A stretch of DNA of 9,006 bases from CAIWHR01 sp040006895. Its GTDB lineage: Bacteria; Pseudomonadota; Gammaproteobacteria; Burkholderiales; Casimicrobiaceae. Numbering within the stretch: position 1 is the stretch's first letter; each line of letters opens with the position of its first letter. Location of the stretch: positions 1 to 9,006 of the forward strand of contig JBDTWB010000172.1 of the NCBI GenBank assembly GCA_040006895.1. The letters run 5' to 3'. The translations under genes were made by a program, and so were the position numbers. This document shows, in pieces, positions 1-6,402 of this stretch. The notes beneath the pieces are model-generated. The model searched no databases. It was not told the origin of the DNA and was given only the letters and a program-made list of their open reading frames with translations.

Positions 1-103
1 CCGCCGCCGCTTCGCTGCGCCTCCCCCTGTCCGGCACTGCCATGCACCACCACCTTTCCTGTCGCGTCATGAAGCGCGCTCCATCGACGCGCCTTGGGCC
101 GAC

Positions 104-1009
104 ATGACGCGCGCCGCGACCCACATTCCCGCTGCCGCCATCGGCATGATCGTCGTGGCGGTGCTGTGCTTCTCCATCCTGGACGTCATCATCAAGGGGC
201 TGGCGACCCGCTACCCGGTGCCGGCGCTGGTATGGGCCCGCTATGGCGTACAGGTCCTGGCGCTCCTGGTGTGGCTCGGCCCGACCATGCGCATGGCGTT
301 GTTGCGCACGGCGCACCCGGGCATCCACCTGGTGCGCGCGGCGATCCTGGTGCTGTCGTCCATCCTGTTCGTGAACGCACTGCGGTTCCTGCCGCTCGCC
401 AACGCCACGGCGATCAACTATTCGACGCCGACCATGGTCGTGCTGCTCGCCCTGGTGTTCCTCCGCGAGCGGCTCACGCCGCCGCGCATCGCCTTCATCG
501 TCGCCGGCGTGGTGGGCATGACCCTCATCGTCCGACCCGGTACGCTGCCATTCGGGGGGGCGTCATTCCTTGCCCTGGGTGCGGCGCTCTGCTACGCGGC
601 CTACCAGATCCTCACCCGCAAGCTGGCCGGCGAGGATTCGCGGGTGCTGCTGTTCTACCCGGCCTTCGTCGGGGTTGTGCTGCTGACACTCGGATTGCCG
701 TGGTTCACCCTGCCGCCGGTCGTTCCCTGGCAGGACGTGGTCCTGTTACTGGTCGCGGGCCTCTTCGGGACGGCAGGGCACTTCCTGTTTATCCTGGCCT
801 TCCAGCGCGCGCCAGCGTCGGGCCTGACACCGTTCACCTACATGCAGCTCGTCTGGGCCACCCTGCTGGGCTGGATGGTGTTCGGGCATCTGCCGGAAAA
901 CCTGACCCTGGCCGGGATGGCGATCATCACGGCGAGCGGGCTGTTGCTCACCTGGCACGAGCGGCGCAGCGCGCTTGCTCCCGTGCGGGAGCCGACTACG
1001 GTCGAATGA
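104..1009 (+). CDS. EamA/DMT-superfamily permease, ten predicted membrane helices
   Basis: The 301-residue protein is an inner-membrane transporter of the drug/metabolite (DMT) superfamily, made of two EamA repeats of about five helices each. Hydrophobic segments lie at about 12-30, 40-59, 77-92, 100-120, 126-144, 152-170, 181-199, 210-231, 243-261 and 267-284. Repeat one holds the family signature ALRFLPLANATA...PTMVVLLALVFLRERL (residues 92-124). Repeat two holds the equivalent block FQRAPASGLTPF...LGWMVFGHLPE (233-265). Length fits the family. ATG 104 is the only ATG, GTG or TTG in this frame at the left end, but it has no clear Shine-Dalgarno sequence and the frame stays open to the window edge, so an upstream start cannot be excluded. 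The dehydrogenase gene follows 60 bp later and may be co-transcribed. The substrate cannot be told from sequence; members export amino acids, metabolites or drugs. Confidence 0.88.
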   Translation: MTRAATHIPAAAIGMIVVAVLCFSILDVIIKGLATRYPVPALVWARYGVQVLALLVWLGPTMRMALLRTAHPGIHLVRAAILVLSSILFVNALRFLPLANATAINYSTPTMVVLLALVFLRERLTPPRIAFIVAGVVGMTLIVRPGTLPFGGASFLALGAALCYAAYQILTRKLAGEDSRVLLFYPAFVGVVLLTLGLPWFTLPPVVPWQDVVLLLVAGLFGTAGHFLFILAFQRAPASGLTPFTYMQLVWATLLGWMVFGHLPENLTLAGMAIITASGLLLTWHERRSALAPVREPTTVE

Positions 1010-1057
1010 GGCGGCGCCATTGTCCCGGCACCGTCGCCACGCATTGCCAATTTCAAC

Positions 1058-1061
1058 GGAG
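1058..1061 (+). promoter_or_regulatory. Ribosome binding site of the oxidoreductase gene
   Basis: GGAG lies 8 nt before ATG 1070. It supports this start over the other ATGs nearby, which are in other frames. Confidence 0.6.
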
Positions 1062-1069
1062 ACGCACAC

Positions 1070-1996
1070 ATGAACAGCAAAGCACGCATCGGCTTTGTCG
1101 GCCTGGGCCTCATGGGCCACGGCATCGCCAAGAACCTGGTCGCCAAGGGCTTCCCGCTGGTCGTGCGGGCGCATCGCAACCGCGCGCCGCTGGAAGACCT
1201 GCTCGCAGCGGGAGCGAAGGAAGTCGCCACCAACGCCGACCTCGCCCGTAACGCCGACATCGTGTTCCTGTGCGTTACCGGCGCGCCGCAGGTCGAGGAG
1301 GTGATCCACGGCGCCGATGGCATCATGGATGCAGCACGCGAGGGACTCATGGTGGTCGACACCTCGACCAGCGAGCCGGCGGTGACCACGCGCCTGCGCG
1401 AGCTTCTTGCGACCCGCGGCGCGCGCCTGGTCGACGCACCCCTGGCGCGCACGCCCAAGGAGGCGGAGGAAGGCCGGCTCAACATCATGGTCGGGGCCGA
1501 GGATGCGACGTTCGCAGAACTGAAGCCGGTGCTGGAAGCGTTCTGCGAGAACATCATCCATGCGGGCCCGCCCGGTCACGGCCATGTCATCAAGCTCATC
1601 AACAACTTCATGGCCATGAGCATCGCCACGTCCACCGCGGAGGCCTTCGCGACGGCCGCAGCGGCCGGGGTGTCGCTGCAGAAACTGCTCGACGTGGTGT
1701 CGGCGGGCGCCATCAACTCCGGCATCCTGCAATTGACGGCGGGGCGCATGCTGCAGGGCGATCTCGGCGGGCTCAAGTTCACCCTGGTCAACGCCATGAA
1801 GGACCTGCGCTACTACACCCACCTCGCGGAATCGCTGCCGACCTCGGCGATCGTCGGCGAGGCGGTGCACCAGACGCTGGTCCAGGCCAACCTGCTCGGC
1901 TTCGGCGATCGCTACATCGCCTCGCTCTTCGAGGCGCAGGAAAAACTTACCGGCGCGAGCGTGCTGCCCAAGGCGGCGGGCAGCACAGCGCGATGA
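1070..1996 (+). CDS. NAD(P)-dependent oxidoreductase, 3-hydroxyisobutyrate dehydrogenase family, YihU-like loop
   Basis: The 308-residue cytosolic enzyme belongs to the beta-hydroxyacid dehydrogenase family, which interconverts a hydroxy acid or alcohol and the matching aldehyde or keto acid. The N-terminal Rossmann fold carries GxGxxG as GLGLMG (11-16) near residue 1. DTST (97-100) closes the cofactor domain. The all-helical C-terminal domain begins with GHGHVIKLINNF (169-180), whose Lys175 is the expected catalytic lysine, with Asn178/Asn179 beside it. The substrate loop, normally DAPVSGG, reads DAPLARTPKEAEEG (122-135). An Arg-Thr loop of this kind is known from E. coli sulfolactaldehyde reductase YihU, so the substrate may be acidic rather than 3-hydroxyisobutyrate. 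The cofactor preference is not assigned. Neighbours are a permease upstream (60-bp gap) and a HisN-like phosphatase downstream (61-bp gap). Neither fixes the pathway. The family assignment is sure; the substrate is not known. Confidence 0.9.
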   Translation: MNSKARIGFVGLGLMGHGIAKNLVAKGFPLVVRAHRNRAPLEDLLAAGAKEVATNADLARNADIVFLCVTGAPQVEEVIHGADGIMDAAREGLMVVDTSTSEPAVTTRLRELLATRGARLVDAPLARTPKEAEEGRLNIMVGAEDATFAELKPVLEAFCENIIHAGPPGHGHVIKLINNFMAMSIATSTAEAFATAAAAGVSLQKLLDVVSAGAINSGILQLTAGRMLQGDLGGLKFTLVNAMKDLRYYTHLAESLPTSAIVGEAVHQTLVQANLLGFGDRYIASLFEAQEKLTGASVLPKAAGSTAR

Positions 1997-2047
1997 GGGC
2001 GGCGACGCGCCTTCATCGCAGCCGCACGCGGCTTGCCCGGCGGCGCC

Positions 2048-2053
2048 GGGAGG
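2048..2053 (+). promoter_or_regulatory. Ribosome binding site of the phosphatase gene, beside a hairpin
   Basis: GGGAGG ends 4 nt before ATG 2058. This strong site shows that translation starts upstream of the coding repeat, not at the in-frame ATG 2265, which lies much nearer the phosphatase domain. A 6-bp hairpin (CCCGGC 2036-2041, loop 2042-2044, GCCGGG 2045-2050) covers its first three bases. Confidence 0.65.
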
Positions 2054-2057
2054 CCTC

Positions 2058-3017
2058 ATGACCGCCGACGCCGCGAAGCCCAGCCCGCCGGCTTCCCAGG
2101 GACCGACATCCACGGCGGCAACGCCCACCGCGCCGGCGTCCCACGCACCGACATCCACGGCGGCAACGCCCACCGCACCGACGTCCAGCGCACCGACATC
2201 CACGGCGGCAACGCCTACCGTACCGACGTTCACCGCCGGCGCGTACCGCGATGCCGCCGTCACCATGGCGCGCGAGGCCGCTCGGGTGATCCTGCCGCAC
2301 TTCCGGGTGCCGATCGTCATCGATGACAAGGGCTCGCCGGCCAACTACGATCCGGTGACCGAGGCCGACCGGGCCGCCGAGGACGTCATCCGCGCCGCAA
2401 TCGGCCGCGACTTCCCCGGGCACGGCATCCGTGGCGAGGAGCATGGCTGGCAGCGCGGCGACTCGGCGCTGACCTGGGTCATCGACCCCATCGACGGGAC
2501 GCGGAGCTTCATCCTCGGGCAGATGCATTGGGCGACGTTGATCGCCGTGCACGACGGCGAGCGCGTGCTGGCCGGGGTCGCCCACCAGCCGTACGTCGAC
2601 GAGACCTTCACCGGCGTCGCCGCCGGTCCCGCCGAGTGGCGGCGCGGGTCCGAGCGGCGCAACCTGCGCACCCGTGCATGTCGCAGCATCGACACGGCCG
2701 TGCTGGCCTGCACCGATCCGAAGATGTTCGCCTCTGCCGTCGATCTGGCCGCGTTCCAGCGCGTGGCCGATTCCGCGCGCCTGGTGCGCTACGGGGGCGA
2801 TTGCTACGCGTACTGCCTGCTGGCGATGGGGCTCATCGACATCGTCATCGAGTCCTCCCTGAAGGCCTGGGACGTGCAGGCGCTGATTCCTATCGTCGAA
2901 GGTGCCGGTGGCCGGATCACGACCTGGGATGGCGGCCGCGCGGAGGAAGGCGGTGCCGTGGTCGCGACCGGCGACCCGGGCCTGCACGCGGCGGTGCTGG
3001 AGCGGCTCGCCGGTTGA
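2058..3017 (+). CDS. hisN: Inositol-monophosphatase-family phosphatase, probably histidinol-phosphatase HisN, with repeat extension
   Basis: This 319-residue protein is a Mg2+-dependent phosphatase of the inositol monophosphatase fold. Metal-ligand motifs are all present: GEEHG (126-130), DPIDGT (143-148) and WD (271-272), plus TEAD (101-104). The stretch RYGGDCYAY (244-252) with EGAGGRITTW (281-290) is what I know from the HisN subgroup, which removes phosphate from L-histidinol phosphate in histidine synthesis, so HisN is the best call. Other small phosphate esters such as inositol phosphate remain possible. The catalytic domain starts at about residue 61. Before it lies a low-complexity Thr/Ala/Pro/Ser extension with three 15-residue repeats (15-59), without charge or cysteine and not a signal peptide. 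The strong GGGAGG site before ATG 2058 argues that the extension is translated. No other his gene is in the window. Confidence 0.78.
   Translation: MTADAAKPSPPASQGPTSTAATPTAPASHAPTSTAATPTAPTSSAPTSTAATPTVPTFTAGAYRDAAVTMAREAARVILPHFRVPIVIDDKGSPANYDPVTEADRAAEDVIRAAIGRDFPGHGIRGEEHGWQRGDSALTWVIDPIDGTRSFILGQMHWATLIAVHDGERVLAGVAHQPYVDETFTGVAAGPAEWRRGSERRNLRTRACRSIDTAVLACTDPKMFASAVDLAAFQRVADSARLVRYGGDCYAYCLLAMGLIDIVIESSLKAWDVQALIPIVEGAGGRITTWDGGRAEEGGAVVATGDPGLHAAVLERLAG
2100..2234 (+). repeat. Three 45-bp tandem repeats inside the phosphatase gene
   Basis: Units are 2100-2144, 2145-2189 and 2190-2234. They encode GPTSTAATPTAPASH, APTSTAATPTAPTSS and APTSTAATPTVPTFT. A core of about 25 nt starting ACCGACATCCACGGCGGCAA is unchanged in all three, and differences gather at the unit ends. 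The unit length is a multiple of three, so gain or loss of a copy would keep the frame. Confidence 0.95.
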
Positions 3018-3122
3018 GACCTCGCGTCGATCCAGCGCACCGGACGCGTCGGTGCATCCGGAGGGCAATGCGGCCGTTGGTTTCGGCCTGATGAACGCCG
3101 GCGGGGAGAACGCGGTCCCGGA

Positions 3123-3142
3123 ACCCGGGCAGCGGCCCGGGT
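3123..3142 (+). terminator. GC-rich hairpin after the phosphatase gene, no U-tract
   Basis: ACCCGGGC (3123-3130), loop AGCG and GCCCGGGT (3135-3142) form a perfect 8-bp stem 105 bp after the phosphatase stop. No run of T follows, so it is not a classical intrinsic terminator. It may pause RNA polymerase or protect a 3' end. The rest of 3018-3255 shows no convincing promoter or ORF; TAGACT at 3165-3170 is a weak -10 candidate without a -35. Confidence 0.3.
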
Positions 3143-3255
3143 GTCGGTGAGTGCGGCGAGGACGTAGACTGCCACGTTCGCGTGCGGATCCTCGCGACTG
3201 GGGGCCAAGGCGTAGCCCCGGCTCGCACGCTCGCTCTTCACAGCGGGAATTCCTC

Positions 3256-4347
3256 ATGGCAACGGACGAGCAATCGCTCTGGGACAATCCCCTCGGCACC
3301 GACGGCTTCGAGTTCATCGAGTACGCGGCGCCCGATCCGCACGCGCTCGGAGCGCTGTTCGAGCAGATGGGCTTCGCCGCCGTGGCGCGGCACCGGTCCA
3401 AGAACGTGCTGCTCTATCGGCAGGGCGAGATCAACTTCCTGGTCAATGCCGAGCCGGACAGCTTCGCTCAGGCGTTTGCGCGGGTGCACGGACCGTCGAT
3501 CTGCGCGATGGCCTTCCGGGTGCGAGATGCGGCGCTCGCCTATCGTCGCGCGGTCGAGCAGGGGGCCTGGGGCGTGGAGGGCCACCCCGGCCCGATGGAA
3601 CTCAACATTCCCGCCATCAAGGGCATCGGCGATTCGCTCATCTATCTCGTCGATCGGTATCCGGGCGCCGCCAGCAACCCCGGCTCGGTGGTGTCGATCT
3701 ACGACATCGACTTCGTGCCGTTTCCCGACGTCGACCAGCATCCCCGCGGGGCCGGTCTCACATTCGTCGACCACCTCACCCACAACGTCCATCGTGGTCG
3801 CATGCAGGAGTGGTCGGATTTCTACGAACGCCTCTTCAATTTCCGCGAAATCCGTTATTTCGACATCGAAGGCAAGCTCACCGGACTGCGCAGCAAGGCG
3901 ATGACGAGTCCGTGCGGCAAGATCCGCATCCCGATCAACGAAAGCGCCGACGACAAGAGCCAGATCCAGGAGTACCTGGTCGCCTACCATGGCGAGGGCA
4001 TTCAGCACGTCGCGCTCGGCACCGACGCGATCTACGGCACGGTGGAGGCGTTGCGCCACACCGGTGTCGCCTTCCAGGACGCGCCGGATACCTACTACGA
4101 GCTCCTCGCCGAGCGCCTGCCGGGGCACACCGAGGACACCGCCCGTCTCAAGGCCAACCACATCCTGCTCGACGGCGCGCCGGCCAAGGGCGAGATGCTG
4201 CTGCAGATCTTCACCACCACGGTGATCGGGCCGATTTTTTTCGAGATCATCCAGCGCAAGGGCAACGAGGGCTTCGGCGAAGGGAATTTCCGGGCCTTGT
4301 TCGAATCCATCGAATTGGACCAGATCCGACGTGGCGTGCTGAAGTAG
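3256..4347 (+). CDS. hppD: 4-hydroxyphenylpyruvate dioxygenase
   Basis: The 363-residue Fe(II) enzyme converts 4-hydroxyphenylpyruvate and O2 to homogentisate and CO2, the second step of tyrosine breakdown, in the cytosol. It has two vicinal-oxygen-chelate domains. The N-terminal one (about 15-150) is structural; the C-terminal one (about 165-350) carries the iron ligands His173 (VDHLTHNV), His251 (GIQHVALGT) and Glu330 (GPIFFEIIQRKG). The last two blocks and the C-terminal GNFRALFESIE are hallmark HPPD sequence, and the length is normal for bacteria. ATG 3256 is chosen because the 35 in-frame residues upstream of it are Arg/Ser-rich and unlike the family. A weak GCGGGA (3243-3248) precedes it. 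The gene stands alone: no homogentisate dioxygenase or other tyrosine-pathway gene lies within the window. A related 4-hydroxymandelate synthase is less likely for this sequence. Confidence 0.96.
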   Translation: MATDEQSLWDNPLGTDGFEFIEYAAPDPHALGALFEQMGFAAVARHRSKNVLLYRQGEINFLVNAEPDSFAQAFARVHGPSICAMAFRVRDAALAYRRAVEQGAWGVEGHPGPMELNIPAIKGIGDSLIYLVDRYPGAASNPGSVVSIYDIDFVPFPDVDQHPRGAGLTFVDHLTHNVHRGRMQEWSDFYERLFNFREIRYFDIEGKLTGLRSKAMTSPCGKIRIPINESADDKSQIQEYLVAYHGEGIQHVALGTDAIYGTVEALRHTGVAFQDAPDTYYELLAERLPGHTEDTARLKANHILLDGAPAKGEMLLQIFTTTVIGPIFFEIIQRKGNEGFGEGNFRALFESIELDQIRRGVLK

Positions 4348-4586
4348 GGTGCGACCCGCCAGGCGCGCGGGCATCGTCCGGGCCGTGCTGGGCCGCCACC
4401 ACCCCAACCCCGCCCTCCCGGTGGGGGCTGGCAATTCGGGGCTGGGTAAACCCTATTCCGACCCCATGTAACCGGGACGGCTCATCCGAAAGTGGGGTGT
4501 CCACCTCATTTTCGGGCGCGTCAAGACTCCCTTATTCCGCGGGGTGCGTGTAACATTCGCCCCGCAGTAGCGTTCACCGTATATAA
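4348..4586 (+). other. Intergenic region between hppD and birA
   Basis: These 239 bp hold no convincing ORF. They contain a C-rich stretch, an imperfect hairpin (CCAACCCC 4404-4411 with GGGG-CTGG 4424-4431, one mismatch), the longer hairpin at 4486-4515 and a -10-like TAACAT at 4551-4556 with no recognisable -35. The birA promoter should lie here. The stretch 4433-4590 is visibly richer in A+T than the flanking genes. Confidence 0.6.
4486..4515 (+). terminator. Long hairpin upstream of birA, terminator- or attenuator-like
   Basis: CCGAAAGTGGGGTG (4486-4499) pairs with CACCTCATTTTCGG (4502-4515). That is 14 pairs, two of them G-U in a + strand transcript (4492-4509 and 4495-4506). The innermost pair probably opens to give a 4-nt loop. 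The minus-strand transcript would have C-A mismatches instead, so folding favours + strand RNA. No U-run follows, so intrinsic termination is uncertain. It may end hppD messages or act in the birA leader. Confidence 0.4.
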
Positions 4587-5591
4587 GTGCTTACTCCTCT
4601 GGGATTCTCGCTGCTACGCCATCTCTCCGATGGCGCCTTCCACTCCGGCGAGGATCTCGCCGCGACGGTGGGACTTACACGCGCCCGCGTTTCGCAGGTC
4701 CTGAAGGATGCCGAGGCCGCAGGCCTTGCCTTGGAACGGGTCAAGGGCCTGGGGTATCGCCTGCTCGAGACGCCGCGATTCCTCGATCCCAAGGTGGTGC
4801 GCGAGCGCCTCACCCGCCTGACCGACGAGCGTGGCCTGGCGACTCCGCTGCAGCTGGAGGTGGTCGACCAGGTCGACTCGACCTCGTCGGAGCTCATGCG
4901 CCGATCGCAGCGCAAGGAGATCCACGGTGTGGCGCTGGCGTCGGAATGGCAGACCGCCGGTCGCGGCCGGCGCGGCCGGACGTGGACCGCAGTAGTCGGT
5001 GGAAGCCTCACCTTTTCGCTGGGCTGGCGATTCGAGCAGGGCGCCGGATTCCTCGCGGGGCTGTCCCTCGCAGTCGGCGTCGCCGTGCTGCGTGCGCTCG
5101 AGGCCGAGGGGTGCACCAACGTCGCCCTGAAGTGGCCCAATGACATCATTCACCGCCATCTCAAGCTCGGCGGCATCCTGATCGACCTGAACGGCGACGC
5201 GCTCGGCCCGTCGACCACGGTCATCGGGATCGGCCTCAATGTCCGGTTGCCGGAAGTTATTCGCAAGGACATCACGGCACCGGTCACCGATCTCACCAAG
5301 GTGCTCGGCAAGAAGGGCCAGCCGGTGGACCGCAACCTGCTGCTCGCACGGCTCTTGTCCGAGCTCGCCGCCGTGCTCGACCAGTACGCGCGCGAGGGCT
5401 TCGCGCCGTTTGCGGCCGAATGGCAGCATCGCCATGCCTACCAGGGCAAGCCGGTGCGCCTGCTCCTGCCGGACGGCGCCGTGGTGCACGGCAAGGTCGC
5501 GGGCGTGGACGCGAGCGGGGCGCTGGTGCTCGCCGATGGTCCGCGGCGGGCGCGTTTTCTCTCGGGCGAGATCTCCCTGCGTCGAGCGTAG
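4587..5591 (+). CDS. birA: Bifunctional biotin--[acetyl-CoA-carboxylase] ligase / biotin repressor BirA
   Basis: The 334-residue protein activates biotin with ATP and attaches it to the carrier lysine of acetyl-CoA carboxylase and similar enzymes. Residues 5-60 form a winged helix-turn-helix (HSGEDLAATVGLTRARVSQVL, interrupted by no gap, then KGLGYRLLE), so it is the class II type that can also repress biotin genes. The catalytic domain has GRGRRGRTW (125-133, biotinyl-AMP loop) and KWPND (182-186, biotin lysine). A C-terminal SH3-like domain covers about 285-333. Length is close to that of E. coli BirA. The start is GTG 4587: a stop codon lies directly before it and the helix-turn-helix begins almost at once. 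No Shine-Dalgarno sequence is visible. coaX follows after 21 bp. No biotin synthesis gene is in the window. Confidence 0.95.
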   Translation: MLTPLGFSLLRHLSDGAFHSGEDLAATVGLTRARVSQVLKDAEAAGLALERVKGLGYRLLETPRFLDPKVVRERLTRLTDERGLATPLQLEVVDQVDSTSSELMRRSQRKEIHGVALASEWQTAGRGRRGRTWTAVVGGSLTFSLGWRFEQGAGFLAGLSLAVGVAVLRALEAEGCTNVALKWPNDIIHRHLKLGGILIDLNGDALGPSTTVIGIGLNVRLPEVIRKDITAPVTDLTKVLGKKGQPVDRNLLLARLLSELAAVLDQYAREGFAPFAAEWQHRHAYQGKPVRLLLPDGAVVHGKVAGVDASGALVLADGPRRARFLSGEISLRRA

Positions 5592-5612
5592 TTCCTTCCC
5601 GCGCGTCAGCGG

Positions 5613-6359
5613 ATGAGTCAGACCCTCGTTCTCGATCTCGGCAACAGCCGCATGAAATGGGGCCTCCATGGTCCGCGTGGCTGGGCGGCCCTCGGGGTCA
5701 CCCCCAATGCGGAAATCGGTACGCTCTCCCTGCGCGACTGGCAGAACCTGCCCCGCCCGGTCCGGGCGGTCGGGGTCAATGTCGCCGGTGAAGCGGCGCG
5801 GGTGCGGGTGGAGGCCCAGATCGCGCGCTGGCGGCTGGTGCCGCAATGGCTCGCATCCAGCGCTGCTGCGTGCGGGGTCAGCAATGGCTATCGCGTGCCG
5901 GGGCAACTCGGCGCCGATCGCTGGGCTTCGCTGGTGGCGGCACGGCAGCGCACCCTCGCGGGCGAATCGCCGCAAACCCCCGCGGTGGTGGTCAACGCCG
6001 GCACCGCCGTGACGATCGATGCCCTCGACGCGGACGGGCGATTCCTGGGCGGGCTCATCCTGCCCGGGCTGCGGCTGATGCTGCGGGCCCTGGCCGAGAA
6101 CACCGCGGCCCTCAAGGTTCCGCCCGGCACGTTCAGCGTGTTTCCCGACAACACGCCGGACGCGCTCTACGCGGGCTCCATCCTGGCGGTGACCGGCGCG
6201 ATCGCGCAGGTCCGCGCCAGCCTCGACCGCGACAACGTGGTCGCGCACTGCTTCCTGGCCGGCGGTGCGGCCCACGAGATCGCCCCGCACCTTACCCCCC
6301 CGGTGGAGGTCGTGGATAATCTCGTGCTCGAAGGCGTGCTCGCCCTGGCCGACGCGTAG
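5613..6359 (+). CDS. coaX: Type III pantothenate kinase
   Basis: The 248-residue cytosolic enzyme phosphorylates pantothenate, the first committed step of coenzyme A synthesis. It belongs to the ASKHA (acetate kinase/Hsp70/actin-like) fold and is the CoaX (Baf) type. Visible motifs are the phosphate loop LDLGNSRMKWG (7-17), GADRW (100-104, with likely catalytic base Asp102), VVNAGTAVTID (126-136), the glycine-rich GGLILPGL (146-153) and LAGGAA (215-220). Length is normal. ATG 5613 puts the phosphate loop at the very N-terminus, as expected; the ribosome site is weak. The gene begins 21 bp after birA and the two are probably co-transcribed, an order that led to the older name baf in some bacteria. 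The SPOR-protein gene follows after 43 bp. I see nothing missing or truncated. Confidence 0.94.
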   Translation: MSQTLVLDLGNSRMKWGLHGPRGWAALGVTPNAEIGTLSLRDWQNLPRPVRAVGVNVAGEAARVRVEAQIARWRLVPQWLASSAAACGVSNGYRVPGQLGADRWASLVAARQRTLAGESPQTPAVVVNAGTAVTIDALDADGRFLGGLILPGLRLMLRALAENTAALKVPPGTFSVFPDNTPDALYAGSILAVTGAIAQVRASLDRDNVVAHCFLAGGAAHEIAPHLTPPVEVVDNLVLEGVLALADA

Positions 6360-6402
6360 GTCGCGTGGCGGGCGCGCATCGGCCTCACGTCACCCCGAGG
6401 GC

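Noticed and set aside
1..107. A + strand frame open from the window edge to TGA 105-107, overlapping the permease ATG as ATGA, which could be the end of a coupled upstream gene; also a minus frame starting at ATG 42-44.
   Set aside because: Both are short, have no recognisable sequence and GC-rich DNA keeps frames open by chance. The overlap is suggestive only; more upstream sequence would decide.
2100..2234. The tandem repeat as a CRISPR array.
   Set aside because: The units are directly adjacent without unique spacers and keep one coding frame, so this is a coding minisatellite.
746..2344. A 532-codon open frame on the minus strand.
   Set aside because: It is antisense to the permease, dehydrogenase and phosphatase genes, all of which have clear family motifs. 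Its repeated VGAVGVAAVDVGA string is only the complement of the 45-bp repeat.
3151..3255. A 35-codon N-terminal extension of hppD.
   Set aside because: The residues are Arg/Ser-rich, unlike any HPPD, and the region contains the normal intergenic sequence. ATG 3256 gives the usual length.
2013..3401. A 462-codon minus-strand frame and a 398-codon minus frame at 3238-4434.
   Set aside because: They are antisense shadows of the phosphatase and hppD genes; the sequences are rich in Arg and Gly or otherwise follow complement codon patterns and match no family I know.
4548..4579. A possible BirA operator: TGTAA at 4549-4553 and GTTCAC at 4572-4577 with about the right spacing for the known TTGTAAACC/GGTTTACAA operator.
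   Set aside because: Only about five of nine bases match in each arm and the arms are poorly symmetric with each other. It could be tested by comparing this position upstream of birA and of the bio genes in relatives.
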